Origin: Sphingobium ummariense RL-3
GTDB taxonomy: Bacteria > Pseudomonadota > Alphaproteobacteria > Sphingomonadales > Sphingomonadaceae
Direction: 5' to 3'
Length of the DNA: 53,714 nucleotides
NCBI RefSeq assembly: GCF_000447205.1
Contig: NZ_AUWY01000078.1
Coordinates: 1-53,714, forward strand
Every line of letters starts with the position of its first letter. The first letter of the stretch is position 1. Shown one piece after another: positions 26,799 through 35,945 of the stretch. The translations under genes and the position numbers were made by a program. Below the pieces are notes generated by a model. That model searched no databases. It was not told the DNA's origin and saw only the letters and a list, made by a program, of their open reading frames with translations.

Positions 26799-27347
26799 AT
26801 GCAGCGAAACAGCAAATCCAACGGCTCGGCCCGTCAGCGCGGCCCCATCGTCCTGGTGGGCATGATGGGCGTGGGCAAATCGACCGTCGGCCGCCGTCTC
26901 GCCGCGCGCCTGGGCCTCAGCTTCGTCGACGCCGACGAGGAAATCGAGAAGGCCGCCGGCATGACCATAGCGGAGATGTTCGAACGCTATGGCGAGGCGC
27001 ATTTCCGTGACGGGGAACGGCGCGTGATCGCCCGCCTGCTGGATGGCGCGCCCAAAGTCATCGCCACTGGTGGCGGCGCCTTCATGCAGCAGGAGACGCG
27101 GACCCTGATCCTCGGCCAGGCCACGGCGATATGGCTGGATGCCGACATCGACGTGCTGGTGGACCGCGTGTCCCGCCGGGAAAGCCGGCCGCTGCTCAAG
27201 GGCAAGGACCCGCGCGTGGTGCTCACCGAGCTCGCCTCGGTGCGCAATCCCGTCTACGCGCAGGCGCCCATTCACGTCAAAAGCATCGCCGCGCCGCACG
27301 AAGTCGCGGTCGACCGCATCATGGAGCAACTTTCGGCATGGCAATAG
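26799..27347 (+). CDS. aroK: Shikimate kinase
   Basis: Phosphorylates shikimate at O3 with ATP in the aromatic amino-acid pathway. The P-loop GMMGVGKST is followed by DADEEIEKAAGMTIAEMF, FRDGERRV and the ATGGGAF motif that binds shikimate. The ATG at 26799 gives 182 residues; ATG 26754 is an alternative. It overlaps aroB by 10 bases, the standard aroK-aroB pair. Confidence 0.95.
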   Translation: MQRNSKSNGSARQRGPIVLVGMMGVGKSTVGRRLAARLGLSFVDADEEIEKAAGMTIAEMFERYGEAHFRDGERRVIARLLDGAPKVIATGGGAFMQQETRTLILGQATAIWLDADIDVLVDRVSRRESRPLLKGKDPRVVLTELASVRNPVYAQAPIHVKSIAAPHEVAVDRIMEQLSAWQ

Positions 27348-28447
27348 TGCCCGTGGCGCTGGGCGCGCGCAGCTACGACATCGTCATCGAACAGGGCGTG
27401 CTGGATCGCGCCGCCGCTTTTCTGGCGCCGCTCGCACGGGGCGGCCGGCTGGTGGTGGTCACCGATCATCATGTCGCCGCAAGCCAGCTGCCTCGGCTCG
27501 ACGCCAGCCTGCGCGCGGACGGCATTTCGGTCGAGCCGATCATCCTGCCCGCCGGAGAACAGAGCAAGAGCTGGACGCATCTGGAGCGGCTGCTGGATGC
27601 GCTGCTGGCGCTGGAGGTCGAGCGGAGCGACCATATCGTCGCCCTCGGCGGTGGCGTCATGGGCGATCTGGTCGGCTTCGCCGCATCGATCCTGAAGCGC
27701 GGATGTGCCTTCGTCCAGGTGCCGACCACGCTGTTGGCGCAGGTCGACAGCTCGGTCGGGGGAAAGACCGCGATCAACAGCCGGGCGGGCAAGAATCTGG
27801 TCGGCAGCTTCTACCAGCCGTCCCTCGTCCTCATTGATCCTTCAACGCTGGACACGCTGCCACCGCGCGAGACGCGGGCGGGCTATGCGGAAGTGGTGAA
27901 ATACGGCCTGATCGACGATCCCGCCTTCTTCGCATGGTGCGAAACGGAAGGGACACGACTGCTCGCGGGGGAAAAGGACGCGCGCCATTATGCCATAGAG
28001 CGCAGCGTGCGGGCCAAGGCAGCGATCGTGGCCGACGACGAGCGCGAAACCTCGGGCCGACGGGCGCTGCTCAATCTCGGTCACACCTTTGGCCATGCAC
28101 TGGAAGCCGACACCGGCTTCTCCGACAGACTGCTGCACGGCGAAGCGGTGGCGGCGGGCATGGCGCTCGCCTTCCGCTACTCCGCACGCCTCGGTCTCTG
28201 TCCGGCGGAGGATGCGGATCGCGTGGCCACCCACCTCAAGGCCGTGGGCCTGCCGCACGATCTGGCAAGTGCCCATGTGCGGGGCGACGGCGCGGCGCTG
28301 GTCGCCCATATGCTGCATGACAAGAAGATGGCGGCCGGCACCCTTCCCTTCCTCCTTGCGCGCGGGATCGGCCAGACCTTCCTGTCGAAGGACGTGGTGC
28401 TGAGCGACGTGGCGGCATTCCTGGATGAGGAGCGGGCAGGCACCTGA
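27338..28447 (+). CDS. aroB: 3-dehydroquinate synthase
   Basis: Second step of the shikimate pathway: DAHP to 3-dehydroquinate, NAD- and metal-dependent. The protein has 369 residues. The ATG at 27338 overlaps the aroK end, implying coupled translation. Motifs: ALGGGVMGDLVGFAAS, PTTLLAQVDSSVGGKTAIN, the Zn ligand Glu in ETRAGYAEVVKYG, and His ligands in NLGHTFGHALE and LLHGEAVAAGM. An inverted-repeat pair follows downstream. Confidence 0.96.
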   Translation: MAIVPVALGARSYDIVIEQGVLDRAAAFLAPLARGGRLVVVTDHHVAASQLPRLDASLRADGISVEPIILPAGEQSKSWTHLERLLDALLALEVERSDHIVALGGGVMGDLVGFAASILKRGCAFVQVPTTLLAQVDSSVGGKTAINSRAGKNLVGSFYQPSLVLIDPSTLDTLPPRETRAGYAEVVKYGLIDDPAFFAWCETEGTRLLAGEKDARHYAIERSVRAKAAIVADDERETSGRRALLNLGHTFGHALEADTGFSDRLLHGEAVAAGMALAFRYSARLGLCPAEDADRVATHLKAVGLPHDLASAHVRGDGAALVAHMLHDKKMAAGTLPFLLARGIGQTFLSKDVVLSDVAAFLDEERAGT

Positions 28448-28481
28448 TGGCGCCCTCGGCAGATGGGGGCTATACAGGAGC

Positions 28482-28568
28482 CGTTCGGGCTGAGCGAAGT
28501 CGAAGCTTCCACTGAGGGGAACGAAGTGGCTACGCCTGTGGCCCTACGACTTCGCTCAAGGCGAACCG
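28482..28568. repeat. REPIN-like inverted repeat pair (GAGCGAAGTCG family)
   Basis: Arm 1 (28482-28505) and arm 2 (28544-28568) are imperfect inverted copies sharing the core TGAGCGAAGTCG with a GTTCG/CGAAC flank, separated by about 38 bases. Two inverted copies between genes are the hallmark of REP doublets (REPINs). It lies between the ends of aroB and rpmE, a typical place. No transposase is in the window. Confidence 0.7.
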
Positions 28569-28610
28569 AGGAAAGAAACGCGCCTATCCCCTTCCCACCC
28601 CAATCCGCCA

Positions 28611-28640
28611 AAACAAAAAGGGCGCCTCGCGGGCGCCCTT
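28611..28640 (-). terminator. Intrinsic terminator of rpmE
   Basis: A perfect 9-bp stem AAGGGCGCC (28618-28626) / GGCGCCCTT (28632-28640). On the minus strand it is followed by a T-rich tract (TTTTTGTTT), just after the rpmE stop. Confidence 0.9.
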
Positions 28641-28662
28641 TCCATTCCCTCCCGGGACGATC

Positions 28663-28887
28663 TCACTTCTTGAGCGTGAGCCCACCGAAACGCTTGTTGA
28701 AGCGCGCCACCTGGCCGCCCTGCTCAAGCTGGCGGGTGCCGCCGGTCCAAGCCGGATGCGACTTCGGGTCGATATCCAGCGCCATGGTGTCACCTTCCTT
28801 GCCCCACGTCGAGCGGGTGCGGAAGGTGCTGCCGTCAGTCATCTGGACGGTGATGAAGTGGTAGTCAGGGTGCGTATCGGCCTTCAT
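28663..28887 (-). CDS. rpmE: 50S ribosomal protein L31 (cysteine-free type)
   Basis: A 74-residue large-subunit protein. It starts [19 protein letters not shown] and contains [13 protein letters not shown]. It has no cysteine, so it is the zinc-independent form; the zinc-binding form has four. It is the last gene of the long leftward cluster, about 100 bp after fabZ, and is followed by a strong terminator. Confidence 0.95.
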   Translation of the reverse strand: MKADTHPDYHFITVQMTDGSTFRTRSTWGKEGDTMALDIDPKSHPAWTGGTRQLEQGGQVARFNKRFGGLTLKK

Positions 28888-28990
28888 GGGTCTGCTCCGG
28901 TATGGGCCGGTTTCCGACCGGCCGATGGATGCGAAAAAATTGCGAAGGCGCGCGGTTACAGGCTTTGCGCCCCGAAAGCAAGGGGAAGGA

Positions 28991-29473
28991 TCAGCCCTTC
29001 GGCGGATCGGCGATCATCGCCACGAAGTTCGCCTCTGCGTGCAGCTTGCCCTCGATCATCGCCTTGCCGGAGAATTTGCAGACCGCGCCGCGCATCTGCG
29101 CCACCTCGACATGCAGGTCGAGAAGGCATCCCGGTTCCACCGGCGTGCGGAACTTCACGCCGTCGATGCTCATGAAATAGACCAACTTGCCCGAATTGGC
29201 GAGGCCGAGCGACTGGACCGTCAGCACGCCCGCTGCCTGCGCCATCGCCTCGACGATCAGGACACCGGGCATGATCGGGCGACCGGGAAAATGCCCCTGG
29301 AAGAAGGGCTCGTTGATCGACACGGCCTTGACCGCGTGGATCGACGTGCTCGGCACGATCGAAACCACGCGGTCGACGAGCAGCATCGGATAACGGTGCG
29401 GCAGCGCCGCCATGACCCCCCGGATGTCCAAGGGGCCAAGGACGGCGGCCGTCGCGTCAACCTGATCCGTCAT
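28991..29473 (-). CDS. fabZ: 3-hydroxyacyl-[acyl-carrier-protein] dehydratase
   Basis: Dehydrates beta-hydroxyacyl-ACPs in fatty-acid elongation. The 160-residue hot-dog-fold protein has the catalytic pair His61 ([12 protein letters not shown]) and Glu75 (VEAMAQA). The start is 6 bases from the skp-like stop. In most Gram-negatives lpxD stands between skp and fabZ and lpxA follows fabZ; both are absent here. Confidence 0.97.
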   Translation of the reverse strand: MTDQVDATAAVLGPLDIRGVMAALPHRYPMLLVDRVVSIVPSTSIHAVKAVSINEPFFQGHFPGRPIMPGVLIVEAMAQAAGVLTVQSLGLANSGKLVYFMSIDGVKFRTPVEPGCLLDLHVEVAQMRGAVCKFSGKAMIEGKLHAEANFVAMIADPPKG

Positions 29474-29479
29474 CGGCGT

Positions 29480-30133
29480 TTAGCGCGACTTGGGCTGCTG
29501 CGGATTGGCAGGCGCGGCAGCGGCGGCAGGCGCCTGGCCCTGGCGGCCCGGCTGCCAGCCGGCCGGGGGCGTGATGCCTACGCTGGGCACCAGAGTGTTC
29601 AGCTCGGTCACGACCGACTGGGTGATGTCGACGGTCGGCTGGTAGGACACGGTGGCGTCGGGGGCGAGCACCAGGTCGACCTTCGCCTTGGTCATGGCCG
29701 ACTTCAGCGCGTCCGAAAGCTTCGCCGTGATCTGTTCCTCGACATAGGCGTTTGCCAGCGCGATCGGCTGGCTCAGGGTCTGCAGTTCGGTCTGCGCGCT
29801 CTGCTGCGACTGCTGGAACTGCTGATACTGGGTCTCGATCGCCGGGGTCGGCTTGTTGTTCGCCGCCTTCAGCGCCGCCTGGAGCGCGTCGCCCTTGGTC
29901 TTGAGGTCGGCGTCGATGGCGTTCTTGCGCGCGGTGAAGCTGTCGATCTGCGCCTTGTAGGTCGTCTGGATCTGGGTGCGCGCAGCGGTATAGGCGGCGC
30001 TGGTGGCGACCGCACGCTGCAGGTCGACCACGGCGATGCCGGTCTTCGACTGGGCGGCGGCCGGCGCGCTGGTGAACGCCAGTGCGGTGAGCGGCGCGAG
30101 AGTCAGCGCCGCAGCCTTGATAATCGTCTTCAT
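29480..30133 (-). CDS. skp: Skp/OmpH-family periplasmic chaperone
   Basis: A 217-residue periplasmic holdase for outer-membrane proteins. The signal peptide (residues 1-26, ending PAAAQ) is followed by the Skp-typical IAVVDLQRAVATSAAY, long alpha-helical arms rich in Gln/Lys (about 60-130), and a Pro/Ala/Gln-rich tail. The ATG at 30133 overlaps the bamA stop by one base (TGATG), so translation is coupled to bamA. The upstream open frame is a shadow of bamA. Confidence 0.9.
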   Translation of the reverse strand: MKTIIKAAALTLAPLTALAFTSAPAAAQSKTGIAVVDLQRAVATSAAYTAARTQIQTTYKAQIDSFTARKNAIDADLKTKGDALQAALKAANNKPTPAIETQYQQFQQSQQSAQTELQTLSQPIALANAYVEEQITAKLSDALKSAMTKAKVDLVLAPDATVSYQPTVDITQSVVTELNTLVPSVGITPPAGWQPGRQGQAPAAAAAPANPQQPKSR

Positions 30134-32808
30134 CAGAATTGAGTCCCTACGTTGAAGGTGATGAGTCTCGCGTCGTCCCCTGGCTCCTTGAGCAGGGCCT
30201 TGGCAATGTCGATACGGAACGGGCCGAAGGGCGAGTTCCAGTTCACGCCGAAGCCCACGGCGACGCGCGGCTTGAGCGTGTCGCCGAGATATTCTTCCTC
30301 GAACGGTCCGATGATGAGCGTGTGCGAGCTCGTGTTCGGGTCCGGATTGGTGTCGGGGCACACGCCGTCGCTGACGGCAGGCGTGCGCGCGCCGGTCGAC
30401 ACGTCTGCGCAGACGCCGGGGGAATGGCTGATGACCGACGGATTGCGCAGCCCGGCCACCGCGCCCGCATCGACGAAGATCGAGGGACGCAGGCCCATTT
30501 CCCGCGCGCCCGAACCCAGCGGGATTTCCACTTCGGCACGGGCCAGATAGTAGATGCGGCCGCCCAGCGCGTCGTCGGTGCGGTTGTTGCGGTCATCCAG
30601 GCGGACATAGCTGGTCGAGCCGTCTTCATTGGTCTGCTGCTGGAGATAATAGCGCTTTACGCGCGGGCCGACGCCGCGAATGTCGAAGCCGCGAATCTGC
30701 GGATTGCCCAGGAAGAAGCGGTCGGTCAGGCGGATGCGGTCCACCAGTTCGCCGGTCGCGTCGCGGCGCTCCCCTTCCAGCGAGTGGATATAGCCGCCCT
30801 CGCCGGTCAGCGAGAAGATGAAACCGGCGCCAAGCGGCCAGTATTTCGCGGCATTGAAGCGGGTACGAACATATTTGACGCTGCCGCCCAGACCAGCGAA
30901 ATCCTGGTTCAGCACAAACATCTGACCGCGCGTCGGACGGATGCGGTTGTCGCGCGTGTCGTAGATCAACGAATAACCGACCGACGACGTGGTCCGCTTG
31001 CCGATCGCGTCGCAGAGATAGCGGCCGGCCAGCAGCGGGTCACACTGCAGACCCAGCGGCCCCGACCCATCGGGGTCGGAATAATAGGTGTCCCTGTCCA
31101 GCGTGATGTCATCGAAATTCAGACTGTAGCGCAGCGCCAGCGAGATATATTCGGTGATCGGTACGCCCGCGCGGATCTGGAAACCGGTCGTGCTCTGCTC
31201 GTAGGTCGTGTCGCGGTCGTTGTTGTTGAGATAGCGGAAGCTGTTGAGATCGCGCCGGTAGATGTCGCCGCCCAGCGCGATGTTCTTGTCCATGAAATAG
31301 GGCTCGGTGAAGCCCACTTCGACGGACTTGGAATAGCTCGAATAATTGACGCTGGTGCGCAGTTCCTGGCCCTTGCCCCGGAAGTTGCGCTGCGTGATCG
31401 AGGCCGCGATGATGAACCGCTCAAGGCTGGAGAAACCTGCCGACAGCGACAGCTCGCCGGTCGACTTTTCCTGCACGTTTGTTTCGAGCACGATGCGGTC
31501 GGGTGCGGAACCCGGCTTCTGCTCGACATCCAGCTTTTCCTGGAAGAAGCCGAGCGAATTGATGCGATCCTTGGAGCGCTTGACGAGGAAGCTGTTGAAG
31601 GCGTCGCCTTCGGCCAGGCGGAACTCACGGCGCACGACCTTGTCCTGCGTCAGCGTATTGCCGTTGATGTCGACCCGCTCGACATAGACGCGCGGCGCGT
31701 TGGCGATGCGGAAGTTGATCCCCATCGTCAGGTCTTCCTTGGACCGGTTGAAGTCCGGCTGCACGTCCGCGAAGGCATAGCCGAACAGGCCCGCCGTCTC
31801 GCTCAGCGTGTCGACCGTGTCCTCGACCTGCTTGGCGTTGTACCAGTCGCCCTTCTTCATCGGCAACGTCTTGGTCAGCGTGTCGCCCGACAGGTCGCGA
31901 ATGTCGGATTCCACCTTCACGTCGCCGAACTTGTAGCGGTCACCTTCCTCGACCACATAGGTGATGATGAAATCCTGCTTGTCGGGCGTCAGCTCCGCCA
32001 CGGCAGAGATCACGCGGAAATCGGCATAGCCCTCTGTCAGGTAGAACTGCCGCAGCTTCTGCTGGTCATACGCCAGGCGATCGGGATCGTAGCTGGTGCC
32101 CGAGGAGAAGATGCGGAACCAGCGCGACTGCTTGGTCACCATCTGGCTGCGCAGCTCGCCGTCGCCGAACTTCTCGTTGCCGATGATGTTGATCTGCCGG
32201 ACCTTGGACTTGGGTCCCTCGCTGATCTCGAAAACGATATCAACGCGGTTCTGGTCCAGCTGCACCATCTTGGGCTCGACGGTGGCGGCGAAGCGGCCCT
32301 GGCGGCGATAGAGCTCGATGATGCGGGCGACGTCGGCGCGGACCTTCGACCGGGTATAGATCTGGCGCGGGGCGAGTTTAATTTCCGGCCTGATCTTGTC
32401 TTCCTTCAGGCGCTTATTACCTTCCAGAACGATACGGTTGATGACGGGGTTTTCCTTCACCTCCACCGTCAGCGCACCATTGTCGTTGCGGATCTGGACG
32501 TCGGCGAAGAGTTCCGTCTCGTAAAGGTCGCGCAACGCCTGGTCGAGCGACTCCTGCGTGAAGGGCTGGCCCTGGCGCAGCTTGGTGTAGGACAGCACCG
32601 TGTCGGGCTCCAGCCGCTGCTGGCCGGTGACGGTCAGGCTGCGGATCGTGCCGCCGGGCATAGCCGCGGGCGGCGCGGCAGGCGCCGGGGCCGGCGAGGC
32701 AGCAGTCTGCGCGACCGCGGGGACGCCTGCCAAGCCCGCGATCATCGTCGTCGCGAACAAGGCGGCGACGATCGGACGCTGCCTGTTGCTGCTGTTCTTC
32801 GCTGTCAC
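30133..32808 (-). CDS. bamA: Outer-membrane protein assembly factor BamA
   Basis: Core insertase for outer-membrane beta-barrels. The GTG at 32808, 7 bases after GAGG, gives 891 residues; the frame open to 32856 lacks a good site. A signal peptide (ending VPAVAQ) precedes a Pro/Ala-rich spacer, five POTRA domains (about 60-440) and a 16-strand barrel with the usual VRGF-type lid motif appearing as IRGFD. The protein ends in an aromatic FNVGTQF strand, the BAM recognition signal. Its neighbours rseP and skp fit the role. Confidence 0.96.
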   Translation of the reverse strand: MTAKNSSNRQRPIVAALFATTMIAGLAGVPAVAQTAASPAPAPAAPPAAMPGGTIRSLTVTGQQRLEPDTVLSYTKLRQGQPFTQESLDQALRDLYETELFADVQIRNDNGALTVEVKENPVINRIVLEGNKRLKEDKIRPEIKLAPRQIYTRSKVRADVARIIELYRRQGRFAATVEPKMVQLDQNRVDIVFEISEGPKSKVRQINIIGNEKFGDGELRSQMVTKQSRWFRIFSSGTSYDPDRLAYDQQKLRQFYLTEGYADFRVISAVAELTPDKQDFIITYVVEEGDRYKFGDVKVESDIRDLSGDTLTKTLPMKKGDWYNAKQVEDTVDTLSETAGLFGYAFADVQPDFNRSKEDLTMGINFRIANAPRVYVERVDINGNTLTQDKVVRREFRLAEGDAFNSFLVKRSKDRINSLGFFQEKLDVEQKPGSAPDRIVLETNVQEKSTGELSLSAGFSSLERFIIAASITQRNFRGKGQELRTSVNYSSYSKSVEVGFTEPYFMDKNIALGGDIYRRDLNSFRYLNNNDRDTTYEQSTTGFQIRAGVPITEYISLALRYSLNFDDITLDRDTYYSDPDGSGPLGLQCDPLLAGRYLCDAIGKRTTSSVGYSLIYDTRDNRIRPTRGQMFVLNQDFAGLGGSVKYVRTRFNAAKYWPLGAGFIFSLTGEGGYIHSLEGERRDATGELVDRIRLTDRFFLGNPQIRGFDIRGVGPRVKRYYLQQQTNEDGSTSYVRLDDRNNRTDDALGGRIYYLARAEVEIPLGSGAREMGLRPSIFVDAGAVAGLRNPSVISHSPGVCADVSTGARTPAVSDGVCPDTNPDPNTSSHTLIIGPFEEEYLGDTLKPRVAVGFGVNWNSPFGPFRIDIAKALLKEPGDDARLITFNVGTQF

Positions 32809-32881
32809 CCGTTCACCTCGACATAAAATTCCAGCCTGCGCCCAAGACGCCGCCAAATGCGCTTCCCCTGCCCGATGCGGC

Positions 32882-34015
32882 TCAGCCGATCAAGCCGGAC
32901 AGACGCTGCCACAGCCCGAAAGACGACAAATCGTTCACCGTCACCAGTATCATCATCGCCAGCAGCACGGCCAAGCCGGAGCGATAGGCCCATTCCTGGA
33001 CCTGCATGCTTACCGGCCGGCGCTGAATCGCCTCGATTCCATAAAAAAGCAGATGCCCGCCATCCAGCATCGGGATTGGCAAGAGGTTGATGAACCCCAA
33101 GTTAATCGAGATGAGCGCCATGAAAGTCAGGAATCCGGCAAGCCCCATCATCGCCGCCTGCCCCGAAATATCGGCGATCTTGAGCGGTCCGCCCAGTTCG
33201 GAGACGGAACGCCGGCCGGTCACGATCTGCCCCAGACCGTCCATCGCCGAGACGAAGATCTCCTTCGTGCGGCGAGTGCCGACGACAGGAATCTCCCACA
33301 GGGAAATGGGCCGCAGCTCGATCTTGCCTGACATGATGCCCAGCTGACCCAGGCGGTAGATATTGCCGAAGCGGTCCTTTTCGATCCGCGTACCTGCCGC
33401 GATCGACATCTCGATCCGCTGCCCGCCACGCTCGATCACATAAGGCAGCACTTCCTCCGGCCGCAGCGACACGATCGGCGCGATGTCGGTGAAGCGCTCG
33501 ATGGGGCGCTCCATGATGCTGACGATCCGGTCGCCCGGACGCAGCCCGGCCTTCGCCGCAGCCGATGCAGGTGCGACCGCTTCGATCACCGGCACGCTGA
33601 CCACGTCGCCCTTCCAATAAGCGAGCCCGCCCAGCAGCAGGATCGCGAAGAGGAAATTGACCACCGGCCCGGCCGCTACGATCGCCGCGCGCTGCCAGAC
33701 GGACTTGGACGGAAAGCTCTCCGCGCGGTCCCTGGCCGACATCTCCAGCCAGCGCGGATCGGTCTGGCTCGCCATGTTCATGTCGCCCTTGAAGCGCACA
33801 TAGCCGCCCAGCGGCAGCGCCCCGATCCGCCAACGCGTGCCGCGCCGGTCGACCCAGGCCGCAACTTCCGGCCCGAATCCGATGGAAAAGGCCTCCGCCT
33901 TCACCCCGCACCAGCGCCCGACCAGATAGTGGCCGAGCTCGTGAACGAAGACGAGCGGCCCTATGACCGCCACGAAAGCCAGCACGGTCAACAGGAAACC
34001 GGGATTCTGGATCAA
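32882..34015 (-). CDS. rseP: Site-2 protease RseP
   Basis: Membrane zinc protease that cleaves anti-sigma factors and remnant signal peptides. The 377 residues show HELGH at residues 25-29 in the first helix, one PDZ domain in the middle (KAGLRPGDRIVSIMERPI), and the LDGGHLLFYGIEAI motif near the third helix. E. coli RseP has two PDZ domains; only one is clear here. It overlaps dxr by 4 bases and precedes bamA by 73 bp. Confidence 0.95.
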   Translation of the reverse strand: MIQNPGFLLTVLAFVAVIGPLVFVHELGHYLVGRWCGVKAEAFSIGFGPEVAAWVDRRGTRWRIGALPLGGYVRFKGDMNMASQTDPRWLEMSARDRAESFPSKSVWQRAAIVAAGPVVNFLFAILLLGGLAYWKGDVVSVPVIEAVAPASAAAKAGLRPGDRIVSIMERPIERFTDIAPIVSLRPEEVLPYVIERGGQRIEMSIAAGTRIEKDRFGNIYRLGQLGIMSGKIELRPISLWEIPVVGTRRTKEIFVSAMDGLGQIVTGRRSVSELGGPLKIADISGQAAMMGLAGFLTFMALISINLGFINLLPIPMLDGGHLLFYGIEAIQRRPVSMQVQEWAYRSGLAVLLAMMILVTVNDLSSFGLWQRLSGLIG

Positions 34016-35172
34016 ACCGTCATTCTTTCCATCACATGTCGCGCCATCGCGCGGGCCTCCGCATCCGCGTGCAGGACATCGTCCAGACGGCGGGGCACAG
34101 GCGCGCTATAGCGATCCAGCACTTCCTCCACAATCATGGCGATATCAAGGAAGCCTATGGCGCCTTCAAGGAAAGCGGCGACGGCGACCTCATTGGCCGC
34201 ATTGAGGATGGCCGGCACGGCGCCGCCCGCCTGTGCCGCCTGCCGCGCCAGACGCAGGGCGGGAAAGCGCGCCTCGTCGGGTGCCTCGAACTCCAGCCGG
34301 CCGATCCGGGCGAGGTCGAGCGGCTGGCAGGGCGTCGCCATCCGTTCCGGCCATGCGAGCGCATGGGCAATGGGGATACGCATGTCAGGCGATCCGAGCT
34401 GCGCCAAGGTGGAGCGGTCGCGATATTCGACCAGCGAATGAATCACCGACTGGGGATGGACCAGTATCTCGATCCGGTCGAGACCGACGGGAAAGAGGTG
34501 CGCCGCCTCGATCAGTTCCAGCCCCTTGTTCATCATGGTGGCGCTGTCCACGCTGATCTTCGCACCCATCGACCAGTTGGGATGGGCCACCGCCTGCGTT
34601 GGGGTGATGTCGCGCATGGCCTCCCGGCTGCGGGTCCGGAAGGGCCCGCCGCTCGCCGTCAGGATGATGCGTGCGACATCGTCCAGACGACTGCCCGCAA
34701 GGCATTGGAAAATCGCGTTATGCTCGCTGTCGACGGGGAGCATCGTGGCGCCCGATCCCGCCGCTGCCTCCATCATCAACGCACCAGCGGAAACGAGCGA
34801 CTCCTTGTTGGCGAGGGCCACGCATCCCCCCGCCTCCAGCGCGGCGATGGTCGGACGCAGCCCTGCACAGCCGACGATCGAAGCCATGGTCCAGTCGGCG
34901 CCCGCCCGCGCGGCGTCGATCAGCGCGGCCTCTCCCGCCGCCGCCTCCACGCCGGAACCGGCGAGCGCCGCCTTGAGCGCGCCATAATGCGCTTCGTCGC
35001 CGATCACCGCCAGTGCCGCACGGGACCCGCGCGCCGCCTTCGCGAGCGCGTCGGCATTGCTATGCGCGGTCAACGCCACCACGTCGAAAGCATCAGGTTC
35101 GCGCTGAACGAGATCCAGAGTCGACACGCCCACCGACCCGGTGGCGCCGAAGATCGAAATGCGCCGAATCAC
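34012..35172 (-). CDS. dxr: 1-deoxy-D-xylulose-5-phosphate reductoisomerase
   Basis: First committed enzyme of the MEP isoprenoid pathway, NADPH-dependent. The 386-residue protein begins with the Rossmann motif FGATGSVGVSTLDLV. It also has LANKESLVSAGALMM, VDSEHNAIFQCL and ASGGPFRTRSREAM, which carry the metal and substrate ligands. It overlaps both cdsA and rseP by 4 bases, so all are in one operon. Confidence 0.97.
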   Translation of the reverse strand: MIRRISIFGATGSVGVSTLDLVQREPDAFDVVALTAHSNADALAKAARGSRAALAVIGDEAHYGALKAALAGSGVEAAAGEAALIDAARAGADWTMASIVGCAGLRPTIAALEAGGCVALANKESLVSAGALMMEAAAGSGATMLPVDSEHNAIFQCLAGSRLDDVARIILTASGGPFRTRSREAMRDITPTQAVAHPNWSMGAKISVDSATMMNKGLELIEAAHLFPVGLDRIEILVHPQSVIHSLVEYRDRSTLAQLGSPDMRIPIAHALAWPERMATPCQPLDLARIGRLEFEAPDEARFPALRLARQAAQAGGAVPAILNAANEVAVAAFLEGAIGFLDIAMIVEEVLDRYSAPVPRRLDDVLHADAEARAMARHVMERMTV

Positions 35173-35945
35173 GGAACGACCAGCAACAGGTAAAACAGCG
35201 TGGCAAGCGGCGCGGCTGCCGCGACACCGTCCAGACGGTCCATTACACCGCCATGGCCGGGCAGCAGCGTGCCGCTGTCCTTCACCCCGGCGCGCCGTTT
35301 CATCCAGCTTTCAAACAGGTCGCCCAGCTGCGCAGCGACCGCCAGCAGCCCGCTCGCTGCCGCGAGTTGCATCGGCAGCCCGGCGAAGCGGTGGAGCAGA
35401 AAGCCCGTCACCAGGGCGGCGAGGATGCCGCCCCCCAGCCCCGCCCATGTCTTGGACGGGCTGACCCGAGGCGCCAGCTTCGGCCCGCCGATCGCACGAC
35501 CGGCGAAATAGGCGCCGATGTCCGTCGCCCAGACCAGCGACAGCGCCCAGAAGGCCAGCAGCAGCCCCCAGAGATTGGGCGCCTCACCGCGCAGAAACAG
35601 CAGCGCCACCACGGGAACACAGATATAGAGCAAGCCGAGCGCCAACCGCAAAGAGCGGGTCACCAGCAACACGAAAAAGAAAGCGGCCACCATCAGCGTG
35701 AATGCCGTCCAGGAAACACCGGCCGCCAATGGACAGAGGATCGCGAGCGGCACCGACACTGCGAACATCGCCAGCCGCCGATGATCGGGAGAGGCACCGA
35801 CCAGGTCGCCCCACTCGCCCTGCATCAGCACGCCGGCCACGACCAGCAGCAGCCAGAAGAGAAAGCCACCCGACAGCAGTGCGCCCAGCGCCATCGCGAT
35901 CAGCGCGAGCCCGACGACGGTACGAGTGCGCAACTCGCTGCTCAC
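35169..35945 (-). CDS. cdsA: Phosphatidate cytidylyltransferase
   Basis: Makes CDP-diacylglycerol from phosphatidate, feeding psd-pssA and other phospholipid branches. The 258-residue polytopic protein begins at GTG 35945, whose bases overlap the uppS stop (GTGA). The C-terminal family signature SPSKTWAGLGGGILAA ... GDLFESWMKRRAGVKDSG is complete. The larger open frame upstream reads over uppS and is rejected. Confidence 0.95.
   Translation of the reverse strand: MSSELRTRTVVGLALIAMALGALLSGGFLFWLLLVVAGVLMQGEWGDLVGASPDHRRLAMFAVSVPLAILCPLAAGVSWTAFTLMVAAFFFVLLVTRSLRLALGLLYICVPVVALLFLRGEAPNLWGLLLAFWALSLVWATDIGAYFAGRAIGGPKLAPRVSPSKTWAGLGGGILAALVTGFLLHRFAGLPMQLAAASGLLAVAAQLGDLFESWMKRRAGVKDSGTLLPGHGGVMDRLDGVAAAAPLATLFYLLLVVP

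Noticed and set aside
28463..28864. 133-residue plus-strand frame after aroB
   Set aside because: It reads through a REPIN and antisense to rpmE, with no ribosome-binding site or domain.
30139..32826. 895-residue open frame opposite bamA
   Set aside because: Mirror frame of bamA in high-GC DNA; no domain and overlaps a certain gene completely.
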